Part shown: piece by piece, positions 55,051 through 61,925 of the stretch | Layout of the letters: each line of letters starts with the position of its first letter | How positions within the stretch are numbered: position 1 is the stretch's first letter | Source of the DNA: Fidelibacterota bacterium | GTDB taxonomy: Bacteria > Fidelibacterota > UBA2242 > JAFGTP01 | Assembly: GCA_016934035.1 (NCBI GenBank) | Contig: JAFGTP010000021.1 | Span: 1-61,925 of the forward strand | Length of the DNA: 61,925 bases | Reading direction: 5' to 3' | Notes under the pieces: generated by a model | What the model was told of the DNA's origin: nothing | Seen by the model: only the letters and a program-made list of their open reading frames with translations | Databases searched by the model: none | Program-made: the position numbers and the translations under genes

Positions 55051-56250
55051 ATGAAAATTGCATACATTGTATCTTTATTTCCATGTTTATCTGAAACTTT
55101 CATTCAACGTGAAATCGAGGAGTTGACCAATCTTGGCCATGAAATCACGATTTTTTCATTAAAACATGTGAACAATAAGGATGTAAACCATTATTCAGTT
55201 AGAAAATTCAAACGAATAATTCGATATCCAAATGCAATTTTTGGATTTTTTAATTTCTTTTTCTTTATGATTTTTCACCCGATCAAACTTTTGAAAATCA
55301 TTAATACTCAGGTGAAATACAATAAATCTGATGTTACATTGATGTTGAAATCCCTCTATGTCATTCCTCGAGTACTGAGATTTAAATCCATTATCAAAGG
55401 GAAAAAAATCCAGCATATTCACGCCCACTGGGCAACTATTCCAACAACGGCAGCCTGGATGATCCATTATACTACTGAAATCCCTTACAGTTTTACCGCC
55501 CATGCCTGGGACATCTGGAAAAACACAGAAATGTTATCTAAAAAGATCATTGATTCTAAATTCACTGCTACTATTTCCAATTTTAATAAAGAGTTAATGT
55601 CAAAAGACCTGCCTGCCCATTCTGTGGATAAAATCAAAATTGTCCATTGTGGGATTGATGTCGATCAATTCACTTACAATATGCCCAAAAAATTTACTAG
55701 ACTGAAAATATTGAGCATCGGACGATTCGTTGAGAAAAAAGGCTTTCCCTACCTGCTGGATGCCTGTCAGCAATTATTAGCAGATGAAGTAAGTTTTGAG
55801 TTGACAATCGTAGGTCATGGCCCCATGTGGGAAGAAATATCAAACCTGATTGAAACCTACAAACTGGAAAACCATGTATTCCTGACCGGAGCGATGCCAC
55901 AGGAAAAATTACGTACAAAATTCTTGGCCAGTGACCTCTTTGTTCTTCCTGCTATCAAAGCACCTGATGGTGACCTGGATGGCATCCCTGTCGTACTGAT
56001 GGAAGCAATGGCCCTGGGCATTCCTGTGATTTCCACAAAAATTTCCGGTATTCCTGAGTTGATTGAAAATGATGTGAATGGAATTTTAATCGAAGAAAAA
56101 AATATCGAACAATTAGTTGACGCGATTAAAAAAATGGCGGAATTTTCAGATAAGCATAAAGACTATTCCCAAAATGCCCGCTTGAAAATTGAAAATGAGT
56201 TTAATATTAAGAAATCAGCCAAGCAAATGGCTGAGTTGATTGAGAGATAA
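55051..56250 (+). CDS. GT4-family glycosyltransferase (colanic-acid WcaL-like)
   Basis: A 399-residue GT-B transferase. The opening KIAYIVSLFPCLSETFIQREI and HIHAHWATIPTTAAWMIH ... PYSFTAHAWDI are typical of the WcaL/AmsK branch. The donor domain has ILSIGRFVEKKGFPYLLDAC and the motif GIPVVLMEAMALGIPVISTKISGIPELI. GAGGA lies upstream of the ATG at rather long spacing. The GT2 gene begins directly after its stop. Confidence 0.88.
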   Translation: MKIAYIVSLFPCLSETFIQREIEELTNLGHEITIFSLKHVNNKDVNHYSVRKFKRIIRYPNAIFGFFNFFFFMIFHPIKLLKIINTQVKYNKSDVTLMLKSLYVIPRVLRFKSIIKGKKIQHIHAHWATIPTTAAWMIHYTTEIPYSFTAHAWDIWKNTEMLSKKIIDSKFTATISNFNKELMSKDLPAHSVDKIKIVHCGIDVDQFTYNMPKKFTRLKILSIGRFVEKKGFPYLLDACQQLLADEVSFELTIVGHGPMWEEISNLIETYKLENHVFLTGAMPQEKLRTKFLASDLFVLPAIKAPDGDLDGIPVVLMEAMALGIPVISTKISGIPELIENDVNGILIEEKNIEQLVDAIKKMAEFSDKHKDYSQNARLKIENEFNIKKSAKQMAELIER

Positions 56251-57363
56251 ATGATTGCTATAGAACTGATCTTCTGGATTATCATATTTATTGTAGTGTA
56301 TTCCTTTGTCGGATATCCGATAATTTTATTTCTGTTGTCATTTTTTAAGAAAAAACAAGATGTTAAGTTTGTTGATTTTTCGCCTTCTGTTACTTTGCTG
56401 ATTTCAGCTTTTAATGAAGAAGCTGTGATTAAAGAAAAGATCGAAAATTCTCTTCAACTGGAATATTCTAATCTTGAAATTGCTATTGTCTCTGATGGCT
56501 CAGCCGACAAAACCGTTGATATTTGCAATGAATTTTCTGATCGGATTAAACTTTTTGATTTCAAAGAAAACCAGGGAAAAAATGCAGCATTGAACCAGGC
56601 ACTTATGGAGATTGATTCTGACCTGATCGTATTTTCCGATGCGAACTCTATTTATAATAAAGATGCTATTTTGCAACTGGTGAAACATTTTCAGGATGAA
56701 AAGATTGGCTGCGTCAATGGCCGGCTGCAATTGATCACTGATGAAGACCAGATTGGCAATGGCGAGAACATTTATTGGAACTATGAGAATATCCTGAAAA
56801 GTTTGGAAAGCCGTTTCGGGCAGTTGATCAGTGCCAATGGTGCTATTTTTTGCGCCAGAAAAAGCCTCCTTAACACAATGTATAATGACATTCCTAATGA
56901 TTTTTTCATTCCCATCGATATTCTGACACAAGGATGCAAGGTGGTCTATGAACCCAATGCAGTTGCTTACGAAAAAACAGCCGCCAATGCTGAGAATGAA
57001 TACAAACGCAAAGTCCGTATCATCAATCGTAGTTTTCAACTTTTTCTACGTTACAAAAACAAGATGAAGGGCTTTTTGAAGTTCGAGTTTTACTCACATA
57101 AATTAATCCGCTGGATGATTGGTGTTTTTGCTTTGCTGCTTTTGGTAACTTCTGCTTTGCTTAGTAGTAAAACATTATACTTTGTATTGTTACTATGTCA
57201 GGTTTTACTATATACAACTGGATTAATGAGTTATCTACTAAAACCCAAATCCAAAATTTTTACGCTGCCTTACTATATTTCACTTATTATTCTCAGTTCC
57301 TTCAAGGCCTTTTGGGATGTGATCACCGGGAAAACTTACTCGAAGTGGTCAAACCAGAGATAA
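56251..57363 (+). CDS. Membrane GT2-family glycosyltransferase
   Basis: A 370-residue processive-type GT-A transferase. An N-terminal membrane span (FWIIIFIVVYSFVGYPIILFLL) precedes the catalytic domain: VTLLISAFNEE, EIAIVSDGSADKT, DLIVFSDANSIY (DxD-like) and the acceptor region ANGAIFCARKS. Two to three spans end the protein (WMIGVFALLLLVTSALL; VLLLCQVLLYTTGL). It starts directly after the GT4 stop and ends the packed run of glycan genes. Confidence 0.87.
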   Translation: MIAIELIFWIIIFIVVYSFVGYPIILFLLSFFKKKQDVKFVDFSPSVTLLISAFNEEAVIKEKIENSLQLEYSNLEIAIVSDGSADKTVDICNEFSDRIKLFDFKENQGKNAALNQALMEIDSDLIVFSDANSIYNKDAILQLVKHFQDEKIGCVNGRLQLITDEDQIGNGENIYWNYENILKSLESRFGQLISANGAIFCARKSLLNTMYNDIPNDFFIPIDILTQGCKVVYEPNAVAYEKTAANAENEYKRKVRIINRSFQLFLRYKNKMKGFLKFEFYSHKLIRWMIGVFALLLLVTSALLSSKTLYFVLLLCQVLLYTTGLMSYLLKPKSKIFTLPYYISLIILSSFKAFWDVITGKTYSKWSNQR

Positions 57364-57367
57364 GAGA

Positions 57368-57400
57368 AGTAGGCCGAAGCCTACTATTAAGTTATTTTTT
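57368..57400 (+). terminator. Terminator after the GT2 gene
   Basis: AGTAGGC and GCCTACT form a 7-bp stem with loop CGAA, followed by ATTAAG and TTATTTTTT. It closes the glycan operon 5 bp after the last stop. Confidence 0.65.
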
Positions 57401-57445
57401 CATTTTATAAACCATAATGAATTGTTGTGCTTATCATTGGAATAA

Positions 57446-57578
57446 GAGGCTGTCCCAAAAGTCAAATTTTCACTCCGAAGTTGTCATGCTGAACGAAGTG
57501 AAGTATCTCCCATCCCGACAATAGAGATTCTTCACAAAGTTCAGAATGACAATAATTGGAGTCTTTTGGGACAGCCTC
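57446..57578. mobile_element. MITE-like inverted-repeat element, 133 bp
   Basis: Perfect 16-bp terminal inverted repeats (GAGGCTGTCCCAAAAG and CTTTTGGGACAGCCTC) enclose a second imperfect inverted repeat with arms of about 29 bases (57,481-57,509 and 57,524-57,552; TTGTCATGCTGAACGAAG on the left). The terminal sequence resembles insertion-sequence ends. No transposase is encoded, so a non-autonomous element is likely. A target-site duplication is not clear. It lies in the 364-bp gene-free stretch 57,364-57,727. Confidence 0.65.
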
Positions 57579-57591
57579 AATGATGAAAGTG

Positions 57592-57631
57592 TTATTTCTT
57601 AAAGTCTGCTTCAGCAGACTTTAAGAAATAA
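57592..57631. repeat. Perfect 40-bp palindrome
   Basis: TTATTTCTTAAAGTCTGCT is followed by TC and then its exact 19-base complement in reverse. It lies 14 bp after the MITE-like element and about 97 bp before the broken surface-protein gene. It could act as a terminator, as a large operator, or as the remains of another element. Confidence 0.75.
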
Positions 57632-57727
57632 ACCTCGGGATGTGATTCTTATCAAACAAAAATCCTATTTGAATTATAAATTGTTTTTGTTAAACTATTT
57701 TAAATTTTTCATAGGGATAATAAGACA

Positions 57728-58912
57728 ATGAGAGCGGTAATAAAAGTTGTTCAGGTTTTAATCGTAGTTTTGTTTTTAGGAAATTTTCTAATTGCAGAGG
57801 ATTTTGGATCAAACGATTCAACGGATAACTATATTTTTCCGGCCCAAAAAGGCAATAAATGGTGGTATTCAGGAACACAATATTATAATTATAATCCTGA
57901 GGGTTCTACTTACAAAGATACCTATATGACTTATGAGATTACTGATGTCCCAATGAATGATAGTTGCACATTTATTATAAACAATGATCAAAAATGATAT
58001 TGTGATTCCACAATTGCTATATATAAAAATTTTTTAATTTATCGAAAATGTGTGCCAATCATCTTTTATAAAAAATCAGTTATAGATACATCTTATTGGG
58101 TTGATAATGCAGAAGTTGGAGTGCGTGTTCGTATTAATAACCAAGTATTTCAGCTATTTGGAAAGGACGTAAAAACTCAAAGGACATATGTTAATTATGA
58201 ATATACAAGACATTATATGAATATTGTTTCAGGAAATGGAATTATTTTTTGTAAAAAATCTTCCGGAGACTATCAATCATCAACAAGCGATACATATTAT
58301 CTGGAACGCTGGAGAATTGATGGGCAATATTATGGAAGGCCTTCATCACCTGAGGGTGTTACAACAGATTTTGAAAATGATTCTTTGAAAATTTCATGGA
58401 TCCTGAATCCTGAAAATAATGTATCTCATTATAAAATATCTATGTTTGATGAAAATGAGAGTCTGATTGATACTTTTAAAACAGAATCGGCTGAGCAAAC
58501 AACCTTTTTTAAAGAAAATCTAATTAACGGAAAATATATCATAAAATTACAAGCAGTCAATTTCGAAAAAATCTGTGGAAGATACTCAAAACCTTCTGAG
58601 ATTGTCATTGACAATACAAGTAACAGTATTCAGTCTGAAGTAATAAATACTGTTATTAAATTAAATACAATATACCCTAATCCTTTCAATCCTGTTGTAA
58701 ATATAGAATTTGAATTACCAATTTCATCAGAAGTTACTGTTAAAATGTACACTGTATATGGAAAACTTGTTGATCAAATAACGGAACGAAATAAAGAAGT
58801 AGGAATCTACTCCTACCGATGGAACGCTTCTCAATTACCATCTGGTATCTAATTCATCAAAATGGAAGCAGGGAATGCCAGTCAGATCCGGAAATGTACG
58901 TTGTTGAAGTAA
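57728..58912 (+). pseudogene. Secreted protein with sorting tail, broken by two in-frame stops
   Basis: A single frame runs 395 codons from a signal peptide (VVQVLIVVLFLGNFLIAED) to a C-terminal sorting tail. It is interrupted by TGA at 57,995-57,997 and TAA at 58,850-58,852. Reading across both restores one continuous protein. The second stop falls where a Tyr is expected (LPSGI-stop-FIKMEAGN, as in 'GIYF' of the intact tail at 14,823), and the tail then ends normally in KCTLLK. The middle is fibronectin-III-like (SSPEGVTTDFENDSLKISWI). Single-base nonsense mutations explain both. The natural function is unknown. Confidence 0.8.
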
Positions 58913-59045
58913 AGTTAATATTTTTCCCACTTGCCATACTTTACATTATTGAATAAATTAGCATCAACTATTAAGAGGTTATGGAACTAATAAAACTGTT
59001 ATTCACTGAATTTTTATCAAAATACTAAAAATTATAAATCATTTG

Positions 59046-59072
59046 AAAAGCTCTCGTATTGAGAGCTTTTTT
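59046..59072 (+). terminator. Rho-independent terminator
   Basis: AAAAGCTCTC and GAGAGCTTTT form a 10-bp stem with loop GTATT, and the T-run continues to 59,072. It lies about 130 bp after the broken surface-protein gene and 180 bp before the phosphoglycosyl transferase gene. Confidence 0.88.
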
Positions 59073-59115
59073 ATAAATTGACATTGTTATTCAGAAACAC
59101 ACCATTTCCCAGACA

Positions 59116-59226
59116 TTGTCATTCTGATCGAGTGTAGCGGGAGAAGAATCAGCTCCGAACGTGGGAGATTCCTCATTCGTTTCACTCTTTCGGAATGACA
59201 ATAAAGGGGGGAACAGAATGACAATT
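59116..59226. repeat. TGTCATTCTGA hairpin repeat, second intact copy
   Basis: TTGTCATTCTGATCGAGTG at the left (59,116) pairs imperfectly with the right arm ending CGGAATGACAA (59,201). An extra right-arm piece, CAGAATGACAATT, follows within 25 bp. It lacks the 16-bp outer ends of the element at 57,446. It occupies most of the 339-bp gap 58,913-59,251. Confidence 0.6.
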
Positions 59227-59251
59227 ATGTGGAAAAGAAGAAAGGACAACC

Positions 59252-61693
59252 ATGCTTATACAATATTCCGTTATTGTTTCTACCGCCTTTATCATCTCAT
59301 TTTTGCTTTCCTGGAAAAAGGAAGGAAAATGGCAACAAATTTTAAGTAACAGCTCCATCCTGATTGCCACATCAGTGGCACTGGGATTATCGATCTTTCT
59401 ATTACCGGAAGTGGCGTTCAAGGTGCCGACTAAATACCTGATGTTGGGACTTGTTTTTATCATTACGTCGATCTTTGGACTGAATTCCAAAATACTGGAA
59501 AACAAAAAGATCAAGATATCCTTGTTTGTATGGACCTCTATTGGAATCGCAGTGCTTGGCCGTCCTTTTTATTCCATCTATTTTCCGCAAATGGATATTA
59601 TCAATATTCGCTATTTTTCATATCCAATCATTTCATTGTGGCTGCTGATGATCAGTTATTCCATTGACGTATTTGACAATATCAAAGGTCTCAGCGGTGG
59701 AATCACTTCCATCATTTTGATCACCACCTCCTTCATTGCCTTACAAACCGGACAGACGCTGATCACACTTCTGAATCTTGTGATCCTCGGATCAATGCTT
59801 GGATACTTGAAATTTGACTTTTTCAATTCCCAACTGGGCAGAGTCAACAAATTCCTGATCGGATTTTCTGTCGGTTTTCTTACACTGGAAGTGGCGCGGA
59901 TTGGTGAGTCCACCTGTTTTCATGCCATTTTTCCTCTGGCGATTGCGACCATTCCTATTATCGAAAGTGTCCTTTCAATGTTCCGTAAAATGAAATACAA
60001 AGAAAATATTTTTATTCATGATGAACACCAGTTGCACAATCGTATTGTGGCATTAAACTTTTCCCACAAAGTCGCCAACTCTATCCTGTTTATCTTCTCC
60101 TTTGTGTTTGGTGGAATAGCCGTGCTTTACAAATATCTCACAGATGATACAATGGTAGCCCTTGTTTCCGTTTCCTTTTTGCTGGTCTTTTTACTGATCT
60201 ATAAACTGGGCTACATGCAAATGGATAAAAACCTGATTGTTCTCGATGAAAAAAGTAAAACCAAAGATAATCGTGGTTACCAGGTGGCTCCTTTCAATAT
60301 TCACAGGACACTTCAAAAAATGCTTTTCCTGCTTGGCGATGTGATTTTTATTTCGGCGACTATGACACTCGTCCGTTTTCTGGAAATCCGCTTCGGAGTG
60401 CCATCAGAACAAATTACATCAATGAAAATCCACATCATCTGGTGCATCTGGTCTTCTATATTCTGGTGCGGATTGATCGGGCTTAACGATCTCTATGATA
60501 TCGCCTGGGATGCATCCCGTATTGATGAAGTTTTCTCCATTTTCAAAATCATTGTTTTTGGCGCCTTTGTGATCTTTCTGATCAATATCTTTCTACCCGT
60601 TCCGATACTCATAACAAAAGGGATTTTCCTGATTTACCTCTCGCTTCTCTTTGCCGGTATCAGTATCGGCCGAATGCTGCTGATCTCCTTCCTTCGTCAT
60701 AATAATCTGCTAGAATTCAATTATCGCAAGACCCTGATCATCGGTTCCGGTGCTGAAGCAAGATCAATTATTAAAAATATTCGTCGCATTCCGGTATTGA
60801 AATTCAATCCTATTGGTATCATTCCCGATGAAGCCGATGAAAACGCCGAAAGTGTCAATGACTTAAAAGTACTGGGAAAACTGGAGGGCCTTTCTGAAAT
60901 TCTCACCAAATATAAAATTGAAGAGGTGATCATCGCCGCAGAAAATCGCGACCCGGACGAAATTCTCAACATGATTGCAAAAATTGACCAGTACAAAATT
61001 TCGATAAAGCTAATTCCTGATTATTATGAAATCCTGTCGGGATACCGCACTTCCCACATCTATGGAATTTCACTGGTACGCTTTGTCACCTCCACCATGA
61101 AGACCTGGGAGTGGATTGTCAAACGCATGATCGATACTTTATTTTCATTGTTTGTAATTGTCGGATTTATGCCGGTCTGGCTGGCCATCGCCGTCATGAT
61201 CAAAATGGACTCTTCGGGTCCGGTACTTTACACCCAGGTCCGCTCCGGCCGCAACAAAAAAGAATTCAAAATCTTCAAATTCCGCTCCATGACCAAAGAT
61301 GCCGAAAAAGGTGGCGCTCAATGGGCCCAGAAAAATGATATGCGCATCACCAAAGTCGGTGCTTTTCTGCGTAAATCCGGGATCGATGAAGTACCACAAT
61401 TTCTCAATGTATTGATTGGCGATATGAGTGTTGTCGGGCCGCGACCGGAACGCCCTGTTTTTATTCAGGACCTGGAAAAACAGGTGGAGTTTTATTCACG
61501 GCGCCTTCTGGTCAAACCCGGTATCACCGGCTGGGCACAATTGAAGTACAAATACGATGAATCCATCGAAGATGTGAAACAAAAGGTCAAAGATGACCTC
61601 TATTACATCCGCAATATGTCAGTTGGATTTGATATCAAAATCATGGTGCAGACGGCCCTGACTGTCTTTGAAAAATGGAAATTGCATCATTAA
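59252..61693 (+). CDS. Phosphoglycosyl transferase: dead WecA/MraY-like domain fused to WbaP/WcaJ-like domain
   Basis: An 813-residue membrane protein. Residues about 340-813 are a standard polyprenyl glycosylphosphotransferase: spans, a Rossmann-like part ([12 protein letters not shown]), then the catalytic monotopic domain from about 620 ([23 protein letters not shown] 676-685; [27 protein letters not shown]). It would load the first sugar phosphate on undecaprenyl phosphate. Residues 1-330 have many spans and resemble WecA/Tag[13 protein letters not shown] (139-150), LGYLKFDF, and [17 protein letters not shown]. The acidic catalytic residues of that family are replaced: GLNSK (76-80) for GLLDD, Lys145 for the second Asp of DGLDG, and GRV (196-198) for the Asp of MGD. 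AGGAC precedes the ATG. Confidence 0.85.
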   Translation: MLIQYSVIVSTAFIISFLLSWKKEGKWQQILSNSSILIATSVALGLSIFLLPEVAFKVPTKYLMLGLVFIITSIFGLNSKILENKKIKISLFVWTSIGIAVLGRPFYSIYFPQMDIINIRYFSYPIISLWLLMISYSIDVFDNIKGLSGGITSIILITTSFIALQTGQTLITLLNLVILGSMLGYLKFDFFNSQLGRVNKFLIGFSVGFLTLEVARIGESTCFHAIFPLAIATIPIIESVLSMFRKMKYKENIFIHDEHQLHNRIVALNFSHKVANSILFIFSFVFGGIAVLYKYLTDDTMVALVSVSFLLVFLLIYKLGYMQMDKNLIVLDEKSKTKDNRGYQVAPFNIHRTLQKMLFLLGDVIFISATMTLVRFLEIRFGVPSEQITSMKIHIIWCIWSSIFWCGLIGLNDLYDIAWDASRIDEVFSIFKIIVFGAFVIFLINIFLPVPILITKGIFLIYLSLLFAGISIGRMLLISFLRHNNLLEFNYRKTLIIGSGAEARSIIKNIRRIPVLKFNPIGIIPDEADENAESVNDLKVLGKLEGLSEILTKYKIEEVIIAAENRDPDEILNMIAKIDQYKISIKLIPDYYEILSGYRTSHIYGISLVRFVTSTMKTWEWIVKRMIDTLFSLFVIVGFMPVWLAIAVMIKMDSSGPVLYTQVRSGRNKKEFKIFKFRSMTKDAEKGGAQWAQKNDMRITKVGAFLRKSGIDEVPQFLNVLIGDMSVVGPRPERPVFIQDLEKQVEFYSRRLLVKPGITGWAQLKYKYDESIEDVKQKVKDDLYYIRNMSVGFDIKIMVQTALTVFEKWKLHH

Positions 61694-61925
61694 TTTGATT
61701 TTCGGGATTTAGGTTTGTTGGTTTTTTTGAATTATTGAGGTAATGAAGTAGTGGAATGTGATGTAAAGACGGTACATGTCCCGACTGTACGATAAAAAAT
61801 AGGATAGTTGGAATAGGCAATAGCAAATAAAACGAAAATTTGGGTTAATAGCTCTTTTTAGCTGTTATTTAAACAAAATTTCATCAATAATTTTACACTT
61901 TAACTGAGATTTAAAACCACTATGA
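61694..61925. other. Terminal non-coding stretch
   Basis: AT-rich sequence after the phosphoglycosyl transferase stop to the window end, with no gene seen. It holds one palindrome (61,763-61,790). Confidence 0.5.
61763..61790. repeat. Imperfect 28-bp palindrome
   Basis: GTAAAGACGGTACAT and ATGTCCCGACTGTAC share their central bases and match at 12 of 15 positions when one is reverse-complemented. It looks like a short dispersed REP-type palindrome. It has no T-run. Confidence 0.45.

Noticed and set aside
57995..57997. Selenocysteine recoding of the in-frame TGA
   Set aside because: No SECIS-like hairpin was seen after the codon, and a second stop of a different type (TAA) interrupts the same frame, so mutation is simpler.
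61641..61826. Minus-strand 61-codon frame at the window end
   Set aside because: It overlaps the end of the phosphoglycosyl transferase gene and has no features of a real protein.

Overview
The window comes from a diderm (Gram-negative) bacterium, most likely of the FCB superphylum and its less-studied relatives (Calditrichota, Ignavibacteria, KSB1-like lineages). The evidence is as follows: two secreted proteins carry the 'YPNPFNP' C-terminal sorting tail typical of that group; a heptose kinase, an LptE-like lipoprotein, a Wza-type exporter and many lipobox proteins imply an outer membrane; and there is a TPR-histidine kinase of the Bacteroidetes style. Phylum level cannot be settled from these genes. 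The genetic code is standard, Shine-Dalgarno sites are frequent (GGAG/GAGG), and base composition is moderately AT-rich, visibly more so from about 48 to 59 kb.

Layout. 1-640 (minus): a tRNA-Thr(TGT)-Tyr-Gly-Thr(GGT)-tuf operon behind a consensus sigma-70 promoter. 0.8-5 kb: sugar genes (UDP-glucuronate epimerase, RfaE1-type heptose kinase) and a secreted glucoamylase-like protein. 5-8.5 kb (minus): a DDAH/amidinotransferase-fold enzyme, an HD hydrolase and two lipoproteins. 8.6-20.7 kb: folC, a DUF3472 protein, a long-form urocanase, a lamin-tail secreted protein, a TPR-histidine kinase, pgi, a DJ-1 protein and an unusual response regulator. 20.7-21.2 kb: a gene-free stretch with a near-consensus sigma-54 promoter, C-rich repeats and a strong terminator, possibly a small RNA. 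21.2-43.6 kb: a lipoprotein M49-like peptidase, then mostly housekeeping genes (uvrB, purD, a sigma-54 activator plus lptE, asnS, acyP, nadE, lysA-like, trpS, scpAB, rluB-like, cmk-rpsA, ybbR, tsaD). 43.6-45.7 kb: a membrane VWA protein.

45.7-61.7 kb is a cell-surface polysaccharide locus: rmlB, Wza-like exporter, Wzz-like chain-length protein, Wzy-like polymerase, Wzx-like flippase, AsnB-type amidotransferase, two GT4 and one GT2 glycosyltransferases, and a phosphoglycosyl transferase that would start the repeat unit on undecaprenyl phosphate. The genes are packed with short overlaps up to 57.36 kb. After that come a MITE-like inverted repeat, a perfect 40-bp palindrome, a secreted-protein gene broken by two in-frame stops, and further copies of the hairpin repeat.

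Most noteworthy: (1) the 813-residue phosphoglycosyl transferase looks like a fusion of a catalytically dead WecA/MraY-type (polytopic) domain to a WbaP/WcaJ-type (monotopic) catalytic domain; (2) a candidate sigma-54-driven C-rich small RNA at about 20,956-21,098, in a window that also encodes a sigma-54 activator; (3) a response regulator whose output domain resembles a degenerate PD-(D/E)xK nuclease fold; (4) the twice-interrupted surface protein gene embedded among mobile hairpins. All functional statements are read from sequence motifs; no database search was run.
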